Source of the DNA: Paralvinella palmiformis
Lineage: Eukaryota; Annelida; Polychaeta; Terebellida; Alvinellidae
DNA: 64,000 nucleotides
Reading direction: 5' to 3'
Assembly: GCA_025642065.1 (NCBI GenBank)
Contig: JAODUP010001171.1
Coordinates: 1 to 64,000, forward strand
Position 1 is the stretch's first letter; each line of letters starts with the position of its first letter. Positions 1-11,139 of the stretch are shown here, piece by piece. The translations under genes were made by a program, and so were the position numbers. Under the pieces are notes generated by a model. That model was not told the DNA's origin. It ran no database searches and worked only from the letters and a program-made list of their open reading frames with translations.

Positions 1-164
1 CAAATAGCTACTTTAAAACTACAGTTCACAAGTGGTTGAACTGCTGGGTGATTTTATTTTATTATTTAGAAAATTAATTGATGATGAATGAAACCATTGT
101 TGTTGTAGCTTTAAATGTAGTTCAAATATTCCCGAAGCTGTTATCCAATTCTATGTGAATGGAA

Positions 165-345
165 TACGACCAGGGAGATACTTCATTTGACATCTACAGC
201 CGAGAAATCATACCTGTGTATAACATGATTCGGGTTGAATGGGTAGTAGCTCAGTAGCTATGGTAATTGGAACATGTTCGAAACTCAGAGGCGATGTCCA
301 GATGAAACATCTAAACGTCTTGTCTAGATCCGATGAGTAGATAAA
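165..345 (+). repeat. Rep2 core, tRNA-like (partial copy)
   Basis: This segment matches parts of 30,355-31,790 and, inverted, 24,420-25,460. All copies share the block GTCCAGATGAAA followed by an ATCTAA-like sequence. Upstream of it here are a Pol III A-box-like stretch (TAGCTCAGTAG, near 247-257) and a B-box-like stretch (TGTTCGAAACTC, near 274-285), so the repeat core probably derives from a tRNA. Only the core is recognisable in this copy. The tRNA link is an inference from the spacing and the B-box motif. Confidence 0.45.
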
Positions 346-473
346 ATTTTGCCATGGATTAATTAAATGAAGCCTTTTGATAACATTGCATTTCTCTATT
401 ACTTATTTTTGTGCAAGATGTCACGATATAATTATGGCATAGGAAGATATGGTTCATGAATTATATATTTAAA

Positions 474-655
474 TGGTACAAGGCCGTTGACCAATTCACA
501 CTTCTAGATATTACTACCACCCGTGTTCGAATCCCGACGTAGGCACATTTGAAGGTTGTTTCGTCTTTCGCTTCGTCTCATTACCTTTGGAGGTCGTTCG
601 GACCATTTAGCCTCCCTTGTGCACAAAAGTGGCCGTAAACATAAATCATCATATT
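474..655 (+). repeat. tRNA-derived SINE, decayed head
   Basis: Copy of the main SINE of the window. The B box (GTGTTCGAATCCC, 523-535), the body (CTTCG..TCATTACCTTTGGAGGTCG) and the tail (TGTGCACAAAAGTGGCCGTAAA followed by ATC repeats) are all present. The A-box half is poorly preserved. A 75-codon frame overlapping it on each strand is accidental. Confidence 0.8.
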
Positions 656-1157
656 TGGATGTCCATGCTATGTCGTGTCGGGTACATAGAAGGTCATTAT
701 CAGACAACATGTCAAATAATAAGTGTATCACACATATTCTAGTGGCATGTCTGGATGGTATTTATAAATAGATAAATCAAATATACTGTAAGACAAAATG
801 ACATATGGTAAGAGGTCACATAAGATGAATATCCTTAACTGGTACATGTGACAAAGTACTTCCCAAACTAGATATTGCTAAGACCATGCCGGATTAAGTT
901 GAAAATGAATACTACAAATGGGATGTGTATGTGGTGAAGGGGGAGGTGCAGTGTATAAGTACGTGAACACCATATTAGGTGTCAAGTGACTTCTAACATA
1001 TGATATCGAAAATTATTTCTTAGTAACAGCAGTCTATGTAGTCATATCGCTGTTTCCAAACTAATAATATACAACGGTATGTCAGAATACACATTTATTA
1101 TTCTTTCCCCTTTGTTCCCCACGGTTTGACGAGTTGTGCGAAAACACTTGAGACTTT
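656..1157. other. No recognisable feature
   Basis: AT-rich sequence with no long frame, no tRNA-like box and no match to another part of the window that I could see. Confidence 0.5.
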
Positions 1158-1565
1158 TTAACAAGTAACACGGACTGCATTCAAACCAATTGTTACAAAT
1201 TTGCTTGTTTTGTATGTTTTGTATGTATTGTTGGTCAGTTTAATTAGTATCATGATCTGTTGCCCAGAGAGCTTTGATAGCTGGCTGGGGTTTAATGTAT
1301 GACCAAATGGTGCTTTGGAAGTCAAAGGTACAGGTTCTCCTAACTTGTGATAAAAGAGTGAAATTGTTACTCTGTTATTTAAATTAATATCTATGCTTCT
1401 GTGCAACATTTCTGTACATAACTTTATATCTGATGTAAGTAAATTGATTATTTGAGCTAGGTATTGTAATGCTAGTGGAGATAAAGGACAATTCAGAACT
1501 ATAATATTCCATGACATCTGCTGTAATGTCAAGATGTCATATTTGCATGTGCTTTTGGGGTGCAC
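1158..1565 (-). CDS. Unassigned 135-codon open frame
   Basis: This is one of the longest ATG-started frames in the window outside recognisable LINEs. The predicted product is rich in Leu, Ile, Ser and Thr. It has a hydrophobic stretch near residues 22-45 (LNCPLSPLALQYLAQIINLL), a central LGEPVPLTSKAPFGHTLNPS segment, and a Lys/Thr/Tyr-rich end. I recognise no domain or catalytic motif. It has no partner copy here, no clear splice sites and a SINE just beyond its start. In a sequence this AT-rich, a 135-codon frame on one strand could be chance or a transposon remnant. It is listed so it can be searched, not as a confident gene. Confidence 0.2.
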   Translation of the reverse strand: MHPKSTCKYDILTLQQMSWNIIVLNCPLSPLALQYLAQIINLLTSDIKLCTEMLHRSIDINLNNRVTISLFYHKLGEPVPLTSKAPFGHTLNPSQLSKLSGQQIMILIKLTNNTYKTYKTSKFVTIGLNAVRVTC

Positions 1566-1699
1566 ATATATACTTTAATAGTCATTTTGTGTAGGTGTGA
1601 TATTGGAGTTTACATAAGTGTAATTGTATAAGATTTGTCCATTGTGTGAGCCAATTATGATAACTGGTCTGAATTGTTAATTTTAGTACAATGTTATAT

Positions 1700-1832
1700 A
1701 GAAGACTTGTTTCCAAAGGTAATGAAGCGAAGTCAAGATGAAACAACCTTCATATATGCCAACGCCGAGATTCGAACCCGGGTAGTAGTGATCTGTGGTC
1801 CAACACGCTACCGCTAGACCACGGAGGCGCCT
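1700..1832 (-). repeat. tRNA-derived SINE, head and body
   Basis: On the minus strand it reads GGCGCCTCCGTGGTCTAGCGGTAGCG (A box inside), then the B box GGGTTCGAATCTC and the CTTCGCTTCATTACC body. The conserved 3' tail (GTGCACAAAAGTGGCC) is missing. The tRNA-like head is one of the best preserved in the window. Confidence 0.85.
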
Positions 1833-2640
1833 CTTCCGAATGATCCGATGTGGTTTATATTGTTTGTAATAATGGCTCTAGATTGAATACAGTAATGTTA
1901 TGAAGGTCAGATGTGTAAAAATACGGAAGGTTTAAGGGCGGGATGCTTTGCTGGCGATGGTCTATGTACAGTCTGTATAGCAAACCAATTGTGAGTAGAT
2001 CGAACTTATCTTTAAACTAAATAACTCTACCTTTCATGTACAATGGCTCGCCATTTTGTTCGCAGCACGTATACAAAACGGAACACAAATTCTAGTATTT
2101 ATATCATGAATAGATAACTTTGAAATCGTTTGACATCAGTTAGCAACGTATACATCGATTCTGCTCATATTCACTCACAAGAACTGAAGTGTGTGCAATT
2201 TCTTGTGCGTGGGAGTAATATCTTGTATCAGGCAAAATAATTATCCAGTTTCAAATTGTTTAGCGTGTTCTTCTTCTTCAAATCTTCATTTTACTGGTGT
2301 CTATTTTGCGAATAATAATGAATATTTATTTTGTATACCCTCCAAAAAATTTCATTTTTTATTATACAAATAATAGAATGTATAACATGCCTAGGATAGT
2401 CTTAGTACCTGTTGTGTTCGTTCTCCTGATTTTGCTAACATGTGAATTTCATGCCGGAAAAGATTAATAGATAATACACGGTTCAGATAAAAGCCGGGTT
2501 CTATAATATTGAAATCAGCTACACTTTTAAATTAGCCTACTACACCTCAAACTAGCTACTCAATCTTTATTAACTTGATTCCCCAAATATAAGTTGCCTT
2601 TTATTATAAGTCCAATATTTGTATGGCTACTGATTACAAA
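1833..2640. other. No recognisable feature
   Basis: AT-rich sequence. The only frame is a short Cys-rich 60-codon one at 2191-2373 (+), with no known motif. Confidence 0.5.
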
Positions 2641-2661
2641 AAAAAAAATTGGAAAATGGGA

Positions 2662-2718
<57 letters not shown>

Positions 2719-2803
2719 AAATACACATGCACACCCCGCACGCCCCGTGTGCATACACACACCCCTCAAAAACACATAAAAGACACATACACACACACCC
2801 CAA

Positions 2804-2841
<38 letters not shown>

Positions 2842-2872
2842 TACTGAAAAAATTTTTACTGAAAAAAAAATG
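2641..2872. repeat. (TA)n / CA-rich / (TA)n cluster with A-runs
   Basis: Two (TA)n tracts (2665-2713 and 2807-2838) flank a CA-rich spacer with C-runs, bordered by A-runs of 8-10 bases. The frames of 60-114 codons here encode only Tyr/Ile and Thr/His repeats and are artefacts of the microsatellite. Confidence 0.9.
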
Positions 2873-3050
2873 AAGAACTTTCTTGGTTTGTCAAAAGGAT
2901 GCACTTTCGGTAGAAAATTACTTGAGAACAGAAATAATGATTTCCAGGATTGAAAATAATAAAAATATCCTCCAGGTACTTATAACGCAGATCAAACATT
3001 GTCTTTCAACACCGTTATATTCAAAAGCTTTTTTTGGGAAAATTGGTCAC

Positions 3051-3051
<1 letters not shown>

Positions 3052-3104
<53 letters not shown>
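3052..3104. repeat. (TA)n microsatellite
   Basis: About 26 uninterrupted TA units. The 87-codon frame spanning it is not a gene. Confidence 0.95.
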
Positions 3105-3107
<3 letters not shown>

Positions 3108-3419
3108 TACTTCGTATCTTACGTTGGAAGCCTTGCCAGTATATAATTGACATTTATTAATTATTGTGTACCATATAGAAAGAGTTTGCACGTGAGATTA
3201 AGAATAGACAGCAGTCATCTAAACTGGACCACTATATTTACGTGGGTGATGGTATATAATTCTTAGTACTCCCAGCTCGTGCTACATTTGCATTAGTAAC
3301 GAAATACATTGTTGTGATCAGCGCCATAAGCCAGAGTGTTGTGTTTAATAATACCTAGCATTCACTGACAACTATAGTACAGTAAAATTAGCACTGTAAC
3401 AAAACTTCCCATTTAATCT

Positions 3420-3660
3420 ATTAACAACCCATCTAGAATCACCGATCCTCCATTCATTATCTCTAACCTTCAGACATCATACTAGATCAAAATACTATGT
3501 CTAGGTTATGTTTATTGTGTGTCAGAGTTAGGGCTATTGGCCTCATAACAAGCTATTTACAAGGTTCTTTGTCTTTATTTCACATATGACCTTTCTCATT
3601 GTTGGCGATCTCGGAAACAACATTGACATGATAATGTCTTTCGTCTATGAATATCACCGA
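3420..3660 (+). repeat. Rep6 copy 1
   Basis: This segment aligns with 33,180-33,430 over about 240 bases. Shared blocks are ATTATCTCTAACCTTCA, GTTATGTTTATTGT.TGTCA and CTATTTA.AAGGTTCTTT. No frame is conserved between the copies, so this is a moderately old non-coding dispersed repeat. Its termini are not clear. Confidence 0.6.
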
Positions 3661-3733
3661 CTCACTGACTCACTGACTCACTCACTCACTCACTCACTCA
3701 CTCGCATGCCCGTCCGTCCGTGCCCGCCCCGCA

Positions 3734-3764
<31 letters not shown>

Positions 3765-3870
3765 TATTTTAAATTTATTTTTCTATGTGTGTGTGTGTAT
3801 ATATATGTGTGTGTGTGTGTGTGCGTTTGTGTGTGTGTATATATATATATGTATGTTTGTATGTTTTTAT
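3657..3870. repeat. ACTC, (TA)n and (GT)n microsatellites
   Basis: An ACTG/ACTC tract (3657-3703) is followed by an A-run, a (TA)n tract (about 3741-3768) and a mixed (GT)n/(TA)n tract (3787-3852). Frames of 76-129 codons here are translations of simple sequence. Confidence 0.9.
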
Positions 3871-4239
3871 TTATGTAAATGTGCGTGTGAGTGTTTGTCT
3901 CCTTGCATACGTTTGCGCAATATATCTCAACCTGTTTATCCGTCTGTTTCTTTATATGTCTTTGTTTCTATATAAAGCACAATACATATTCAGTTTAATT
4001 TTATTTAATTGTTAAATGTTAAATACATACAACATAACCATTGCTGCACATTAAGGATACATGGATTAGTTGCATTTCGTGCTTATTTTAATGTCATTGT
4101 TCTTCTATTCAGCAATACCAGTAACTGAAAATGCACATTTTGCTGATGTAAAGAAAGTGCTGACTGATTTCACAGAAGAAAAATAGTTACACCCGGAAAC
4201 ATGAAGACAAGACAATCGAGAGGACACATATAATTATTT

Positions 4240-4830
4240 GTCTTTATCTGACAATGTCGTTCAAGTGTGCCACTAGTAGTTGGGCATAAACACAAAGGCT
4301 TCCCTTTACCCAGTAGTATGTGTTTGATATATCGTACACCTCGCCAATTATGGACAAATAAACAAATATGGGGATCAACAGCGTGGTAAATAGAATTCTC
4401 CGATTCTGAGGTGTACATTTGTATTTTGTTATCGTACACCAAGCGCTAGATGGTTGCTGTGATTAGATGAAACGGACATCCAGGCCGATTCTAGTGATCT
4501 ACGATGGTCTAACAGTTACCACTGAGAGAATGGCGAAAGTGTGTTACTTATTTTGACAACGTTGGGTACGAATACTAACATTCTACTGGGATTTTGCTTT
4601 ATGACCGCTTTCTGTGCCGCTGTATAAAGACGGCTTTAGATCTTGCCACTGAATGGTAACTCCCTGGATCAAAGGTCGTATTATTCATCGGTAATCTAAC
4701 AAGAATTCCTCCAGATTTGTTACCGACTGTCCTCATATACGACTATGTTATGAGGAATCAAAATGTCATTCAGTGTGTGTTGTCTTTAGTTATCTGGACA
4801 TAGTACATTTTTCCATCTGCCAGCGATATA
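4240..4830 (+). repeat. Rep4 copy 1
   Basis: Aligns with 40,180-40,720 and 50,780-51,310. Shared blocks include ACTGAGAGAATGGCGAA, ATTCATC.GTAATCTAACAAGAAT, GACTGTCCTCA and the (C/G)AGTGTGTGTTGTCTTTAG equivalent. The copies are divergent with many indels, and no common frame survives. The class is unknown. Confidence 0.6.
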
Positions 4831-6045
4831 ATTTAGTGGGCACTCATATAAATATGTGATGTAATGTCATACATCGGGATTTTCTCTTTATATTTAATTT
4901 CTACAAATTTAAAACTTTGTTATATGGTAGCCTTATTAAAACCACTTTTCACAATGTTTGAATAGTATCAGAGGATTGTTGGGATTGGTGAATATTTTTC
5001 TTTCGTGTTTCGTTTCGTGGAATAAGTCCTTTTACTTTTATACCTGTGACTGAATACAGTGAACATCTGGTAAGTAAGATATACCAAACAAAAGTGATGA
5101 TTAAATTTGATACCATGTAAAAAACCCAGTCCATTTACTGTGATTGTGTACTTATTCGGAATTAGCAATGTATGAATGATATATTATATTTAGATGGTTG
5201 CTCTATATTGTATGTTTTACTTAATACGAGAACATGACATTCTCAGATTGCGCAAATAGCATAACAAATATTAAAAATGTGTATTAAAGGTATTTGGGGA
5301 AGAAATTTTCAAATAAAATGTCTACCTAAAATGCTAAAATAACATGTCTAAATGACATATCTGACAAAGCATAGATGACATGCATCGATGACATGACTGC
5401 ACAGCTTAATAAAATGCTCAATTGGTATATTTGAGGAACATAAATAGGAAATAGACAAGCAAAGAAGAACTATGACGGAAACCATGCTTTATTGCTAGAT
5501 AGCTAACATTTGTTTTAAGGTTAAACTCTTTTTTATTATCGAGCTAAACATATATTAGTAATTATGCGTTATATTCTAGCCAAGCGTGAGAGGCCTTTCA
5601 TTAGTAGCTGGTATTAATTTGTGTATGTTTGCTAACTGAATTATAAACTTAGAACCATTGGTTTATATTTATGAATGTTATATAAGAAGCCACAAAATAA
5701 GACATAACGTATTAAATTTAACATTCCATTATGCATATATTGCGGTATTAAGGGATATAAGCTGGGTTGTTTTCAAGCAGACTAGTAAGTATTGCTCATA
5801 CCAGACAATGACAGAGAGTGATATGGTCATGTGGCTGTTCGATTTCTTGTGAGTGACCCAGCGATTGCCTTATTAAGCCTCAGCACAGCTCATAATTGGG
5901 ATTATGTGCTTGAAGGGCATATGTTCTAGGTAAATCCCACTGCATCTTCTACCAAACACAAGGTTGAACTCATAATAGCAAATTAGTAATCGTATCAATA
6001 TTACCGCAAAAATTCATAAGAATAACAACAACATTACTTCTACTA
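4831..6045. other. No recognisable feature
   Basis: AT-rich sequence with short frames only (61-66 codons near 4949-5168 on the minus strand, 64 codons at 5658-5852). None shows a motif. Confidence 0.5.
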
Positions 6046-6176
6046 CGACTACTACTACTGCTACTACTAATACTACTACTACTACAACTACTACCTCTAT
6101 TTATACTACTTCTACTACTACTACTACTACTAGCACTACTACTACTACTACTAATAATAATAATAATAATAATAAT
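6046..6176. repeat. (CTA)n / (ATA)n trinucleotide array
   Basis: An imperfect CTA array runs into a pure (AAT)n tract. The (AAT)n part abuts a LINE 3' end on the minus strand and is probably its tail. Confidence 0.9.
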
Positions 6177-6450
6177 AAGGAATATTTATATAGCGCCCTA
6201 TCCAACTACTTAGCTGCTAAAAGTCCCTTTACGGTATTATTATAACTGACCCATACCTGTTTCAATCAGTCACATACCTCAACTCCCAAAAGGGCATACA
6301 ACGAATACTGCCAGCATAGGCGCCAAGCTTTACTCAGAAACATAGGCATCACGTCCTGTCGGGTTCTCATTTTTGGCTGAGTGAATTAGTCTCCACAAGA
6401 AAGCCTTACGGTTCCTAAATCTCCTATGTTCTAACTAACTGCGCCTTCAC
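6165..6450 (-). repeat. LINE 3' end (CR1-type untranslated region)
   Basis: Read on the minus strand, this ends in GGGCGCTATATAAATATTCC followed by (ATT)n. It resembles the terminal blocks at 14,518-14,600 and 16,777-16,860. A 'GCGC' block with a microsatellite tail is typical of CR1-like LINE 3' ends in invertebrates. No coding part is attached, so the copy is 5'-truncated. Confidence 0.6.
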
Positions 6451-7157
6451 TGCTCGACAAACATACATTACTTGCCATAATGTGGAGTGTCGATATATGT
6501 ATTATACTCCGTACAATTACATCACACAACTAAATTGACCCAATTCCGACTTATGTGGCTAAGAGGGATCACAGAAAAAGATAAGATTATATTTCGAGTA
6601 CTCATAAACCAACTTTAAACATTTAAATAATCGGCTTGTGTCATATTATGGAAAGGTCATGGAAAAACGGTTGATTTACTTTGTAGGGGGAAAAACCTTG
6701 TCAAAGCCAAAATATTAAATTCCTTCTTGCGATATTCAAATGCTCGACATTAGGGATACGATGTGAAGACGATAATTTGCTCTAGGTAAGATGTGTAATA
6801 TGGTGACGCTTTTAGATCCAGATTTCTTTGAAATATAAAATCTCACTGAATAGAGTCTATCAAAGGAATGACTTTGGACTTCATCCGGGTGTTGTCTTTT
6901 CCGAAGTATAGGTGAGTTGTGCGTTGATGCTAAAGTCCAGCCAGAAGCTCGGAAGCGGGAATTTTCCAGACTGATTGACCAGTATATCTTTCTTTCCATT
7001 AGTTTCTTGTGAACGATAAAGTATATTAGCAAACTGCCATCATATCGCCGGCTAAACGGTGTTGAAATCGTTTAAAATATTCGTTTCGATCTCTGTATAG
7101 TAAGTTATTTTGTGGAGATGCACACGACAGTATTACTTTAGTGTATAGGACGTCATA
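6451..7157. other. No confident feature; unassigned 98-codon frame
   Basis: The minus strand has a 98-codon frame at 6736-7032 that I do not recognise. It has no duplicate in the window. A second frame (7026-7250) runs into the adjacent SINE and is therefore not a single gene. Confidence 0.35.
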
Positions 7158-7336
7158 AAATATTGCTGTTTTACGGCCACGTCTGTGAATATGGTAGACC
7201 GATGGGTCGAAAGAACATGAAAAATAATGCCAAGAAGTGCGAAGTGACATATCAGTCTGACGCAGGCCGGTCGAAGTTTAAAGCCTGGTGCTATATATTT
7301 ATAGCCAGCAGCGCTACCAGTTACACCACTGAGGTA
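7158..7336 (-). repeat. tRNA-derived SINE, strongly decayed full copy
   Basis: Read on the minus strand, the head (CCTCAGTGGTGTAACTGGTAGCG) and the end (GTGGCCGTAAAACAGCAATA) of the SINE are both present in the right order. The middle is badly degraded: the B box is hardly recognisable and the GTGCACAAAAG block has changed. It appears to be an old member of the family. Confidence 0.6.
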
Positions 7337-7517
7337 TTATATTTAGGATACCTTAGTTGATACTGGTACAGTGATATGCGTATTAGGTTTGAGCAAATCT
7401 AATGATAAGGAGATAATACCCCTGCTTGTTATGGCATTATACCAAATGATGGAAGGTTAAACCTCTTGGGGGTTTCGGTTTTACGTCATTATTCTAGGGG
7501 ATTCCCCGTTAGCTGTT

Positions 7518-7698
7518 GATTGGTGTTTTAAGGACATGTTTGTGCACATAGTAGGCAATAAGGGGGCCGAGCTCATTCGGAAGGTAATGAAGCGAAGTCA
7601 AAGATGAAATAAATTTCAGATATGCCCTCGCCCAGATTCGAACACGGGTGGTAGTGATATGTGGGCTAACACGCTACCGCTAGATCACGGATGCGCCC
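7518..7698 (-). repeat. tRNA-derived SINE, full-length copy
   Basis: On the minus strand it has an A box (GATCTAGCGGTAGCG), a B box (CGTGTTCGAATCTGG), the CTTCGCTTCATTACC body and the TGTGCACAAAC..GTCCTTAAAACA tail. Its (ATC)n tail is short or lost. Confidence 0.85.
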
Positions 7699-8789
7699 CA
7701 TTATCCTTCAGCTGTATACCTCACTGATGTTACTATAACCAATGATAATGAATGGAAATCATTCAGTCACAATCTGTAGCTGAAAATAGCTACTATAATA
7801 TTAGAGAAGTCGAACGTCTTGTTGATAGGGAGTCAGGCTATATAACATACAGCTAACTTACTTTGAGCTATATGTGTTTCGATGTGAAAACGCTCGTTAT
7901 TAACATTAGCGTGAGAACTGCTAATATACTACAAGAGATAGGTGCAAAAACTCTCAAATGAATTTATTATACCTCTATCTGTAATAATTCTGGAAAAGGA
8001 AATCTACGTGTTGATATAATAAAATCTGTCTGATTATTATGAACTATTTATGAATCATCTATCAATAAATCTTGGCTGGTATAGGGTCATATAGGATTTT
8101 AGAAAATATTACTACATGCTGATTATATCGTGTAGCTTCAAGAGTGTAATATTACACCATTAATAACTTGTATATGCTACTATTTGAACCGTCTATAAAT
8201 GGATCATTTCATTAGAAGATATAGCAATCCATCAACAACAGGATAGGTAAATACTATAAAACAGGTACGTAGATGAGCTAGGGACGAATACTATTTAAAT
8301 ACAAAATAAGATTTACTAATCACATAATCAGCTAATTAATTCCTTCCGTTAGATGATGTGTTGGCCACCAATTGGCGTGTTGTTGTTGTGGTGGAACTAA
8401 CAACAAAGCCTGGCTGTGACACTGATAAACAACACCTGTCATACAAGTAATCATACGCTAGAATAATCCGAGTCAAGGTCGATATAACATGACAATACGT
8501 GTTACCTTTATAGGGTCCAATAGAAGAGTGATATAGCCTACTTTATCTCATATTAAAGTCACCGGCACCATACAGGCTTAATGTTTATGTTGAACGGATC
8601 AATAAAGTAATAATATTATCCCAGTCTCTTTGTGAGAAATGCTTGAAGATAAAAAACACTCCATGTTGCCTATTTCTTGCTATTTTAGCATATATTTAAT
8701 GTGATGGAAATTAGATTTCTGAATTTAAACATGATCATTGTTCGGTGCTTAAAATAGATTTATCTAATTAGGACAATATTCAGAGTATT
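7699..8789. other. No recognisable feature
   Basis: AT-rich sequence without a frame longer than 60 codons that shows any motif, and without a visible duplicate in the window. Confidence 0.5.
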
Positions 8790-8790
8790 C

Positions 8791-8834
<44 letters not shown>

Positions 8835-8853
8835 GAAGAAGAAGAAGAATATT
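8790..8853. repeat. (AAT)n / (AAG)n microsatellite
   Basis: About 14 AAT units run into AAG units. The 67-codon poly-Leu frame on the minus strand is a by-product. Confidence 0.95.
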
Positions 8854-9627
8854 TTGATTAGCCATAATTTTGTTTTCCTCCTCACAGTCTTTATTAGTAT
8901 AATCATCTCACCATCTGTTATGCCTAGACGATCATCTCTATAGTTCTTTATAATTGGCTTCATTCGTCTTCACTAAATCCTCGTTTATCTTCTAATGTAC
9001 AATGTTATGTTCCTGAGGGACTCTTTCTTTGATGATTCGTGTCTACTTAGTTGAGGTTAGTACCAATGTATTTTGTTATTTCTCATTGATTTAATCTTGT
9101 TGACCACTTATCATGTATTTTGTTTATTAACAGGTGATATAATTCTCTGACAATTGTCAGTTATCTAATCAGTTACTTATATGTAGCTACCGATTTAAGG
9201 CTTAGAATTATTCATAAAGCTATCAAAGTATAGAAGTAGGTATTGTGAATGTATAGATTATCGTTGACAAATCGTGATGAGTTTATAATCGATCAGAAGA
9301 AAGGGATAGACCATGAACTCTCAAATAAAAGAATTCGTTCTATTAAAAGTGAACGACACATTTCGAAGTATTACTTTTCAAAATAATAAATAATTGTAAC
9401 TAAAGCCACGAAAATATTAATATGTTGTCCATCATTGGTATTATGTTCAATTACAGAACGTGTTCATGTACCTGCTTCACTGATGTATTTATTACTGGGT
9501 TTACCAAGTAATCGTTCAGATTCAGTTCCATTATTGCGGCGCAGAATCAACAACAAGACACTTTCGGGATATCATGGCGTGTAAACAAAAATACAGGAAA
9601 TTGTCGCTCTTGTGCCTGCTATGATTA

Positions 9628-9632
<5 letters not shown>
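8854..9632. other. No recognisable feature
   Basis: AT-rich sequence without coding or repeat signals that I can support. Confidence 0.5.
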
Positions 9633-9680
<48 letters not shown>

Positions 9681-9697
9681 ATATATATATATATATA
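9633..9697. repeat. (TA)n microsatellite
   Basis: A (TA)n tract with two short interruptions, lying directly against the tail end of the next SINE. Confidence 0.95.
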
Positions 9698-9700
9698 ATA

Positions 9701-9889
9701 TGATGATGATGTTTGATGTTTCATGGCCACTTTTGTGCACAAGGTAGGCTAAATGGGCCGAGCGACTTCCAAAGGTAATGAGGCGAAGTCAAAGACGAAA
9801 CAACCGTTAGATATGCCCACGCCGGTATTCGATCACTGGTGATAGTGATCTGTGGTCCAGCACGCTACCGCTAGACCACAGAGGCGCCC
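9701..9889 (-). repeat. tRNA-derived SINE, full-length reference copy
   Basis: This is one of the most complete copies, about 190 bases. On the minus strand it has GGGCGCCTCTGTGGTCTAGC (A box), a damaged B box (AGTGATCGAATACCG), the CTTCGCCTCATTACCTTTGG body, CCCATTTAGCCTACCTTG, TGCACAAAAGTGGCC and an (ATC)n tail. Simple sequence lies on both sides: (TA)n beyond the tail, and (TA)n then (GT)n beyond the head. Confidence 0.9.
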
Positions 9890-9913
9890 TTATATATATA
9901 TATATATGTGTGT

Positions 9914-9991
<78 letters not shown>
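9890..9991. repeat. (TA)n then (GT)n microsatellite
   Basis: A short (TA)n tract is followed by about 40 GT units with single-base interruptions. It explains the 75-codon Val/Cys frame. Confidence 0.95.
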
Positions 9992-9993
<2 letters not shown>

Positions 9994-10805
9994 TAACGCG
10001 TAATATATTTAATAATTTTATTGTATTTGCATTTTTATTAAATAATTTGTACTTAGTTTGGAGCGTAGTAATGAATTAATTTCAATCGTCTAGCAACTTA
10101 TAAACAGTGAATATAGCTACATAAGATATAGAATAAACTAATGTTTGGAACAAATTACTTTGACTGGGACAAATGTACTTATACAACGAAGACAGAAGTG
10201 TATACAGATATTATCTTATTCATAATGACACCTAAAGCGATTGGATTGAGGTCTGATGTATATAAATGCACTCAAATATGCTGTCGGATATCACGAATAT
10301 GTCGACAAGAGATAAATACTAAAAATGTTCTAAACTCAATTCGCATTTATATGTCCAAGGTTAAAGCATTATCTGAAAGGTAATTAGTTTTTGTTTGCAT
10401 TGTCTCTATGATATCTACAGTACCATCCAGACGTCTAGTCTACCTGAAACATTCTATATATCCCACAAGGAGTCTTGTTTATTCGGTCTATCATTCGTAA
10501 TTGGTGATAGTTGAACAAATAGTTAGATTATATTGATATCTGTAATTACAATATGCGTCTAAACGTGTTATATAACCATTCTTGTCGACATGGCTTATTT
10601 ACTTCCACTAGCAATCATCTCCACCTCTTATGGTGTCTTCTATCATCAATCTCATTTGTGAACGATGCTTGCTATTGCGGTTCACTGTTATTTTAATGAC
10701 ATCAGTACAAATAGAAGAGAGAAGCATATGCTTCCAGAAAATATTACAAGATAAAATATTACATTGTAAAATATTCTCTCCATGTAACATTTATAAAAAA
10801 CACAC

Positions 10806-10806
<1 letters not shown>
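9992..10806. other. No confident feature
   Basis: AT-rich sequence. An 80-codon frame at 10,141-10,383 (+) has a few Cys and Arg residues (IGLRSDVYKCTQICCRISR) but no recognised domain and no duplicate here. Confidence 0.45.

Positions 10807-10859
<53 letters not shown>
10807..10859. repeat. (TA)n microsatellite
   Basis: About 26 TA units, read through by an 80-codon frame that has no other support. Confidence 0.95.
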
Positions 10860-10862
<3 letters not shown>

Positions 10863-11139
10863 ATTAGACTAGGTAAACAGTTTTGTATATATTATTGGAT
10901 GTTTTGTTTGTGGCGGGAAATATGACCGACTCTCGATGTAATGGCACCGGAATATTTCTCGGATAGTTCAGCTATTAGATAGGTTATACCAGTGAAACTG
11001 GTGAATTTTGCATATTATGTAATATAGATTTAATTTATATTTAATATAAATTGATTATATTTAGTTATTTTGTACTTCTTGTATTTTCTTTTTAACTGCT
11101 CATTTGACGCCCTATATTATCGCCCGCTCCAGTGTTTCC

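Noticed and set aside
2560..3146. Several frames of 60-114 codons encoding Tyr-Ile or Thr-His repeats
   Set aside because: They are translations of (TA)n and (CA)n tracts and exist in more than one frame at once.
9701..9889. Functional tRNA gene
   Set aside because: A and B boxes are present, but the B box is mutated, the acceptor stem cannot form and the SINE body and tail follow.
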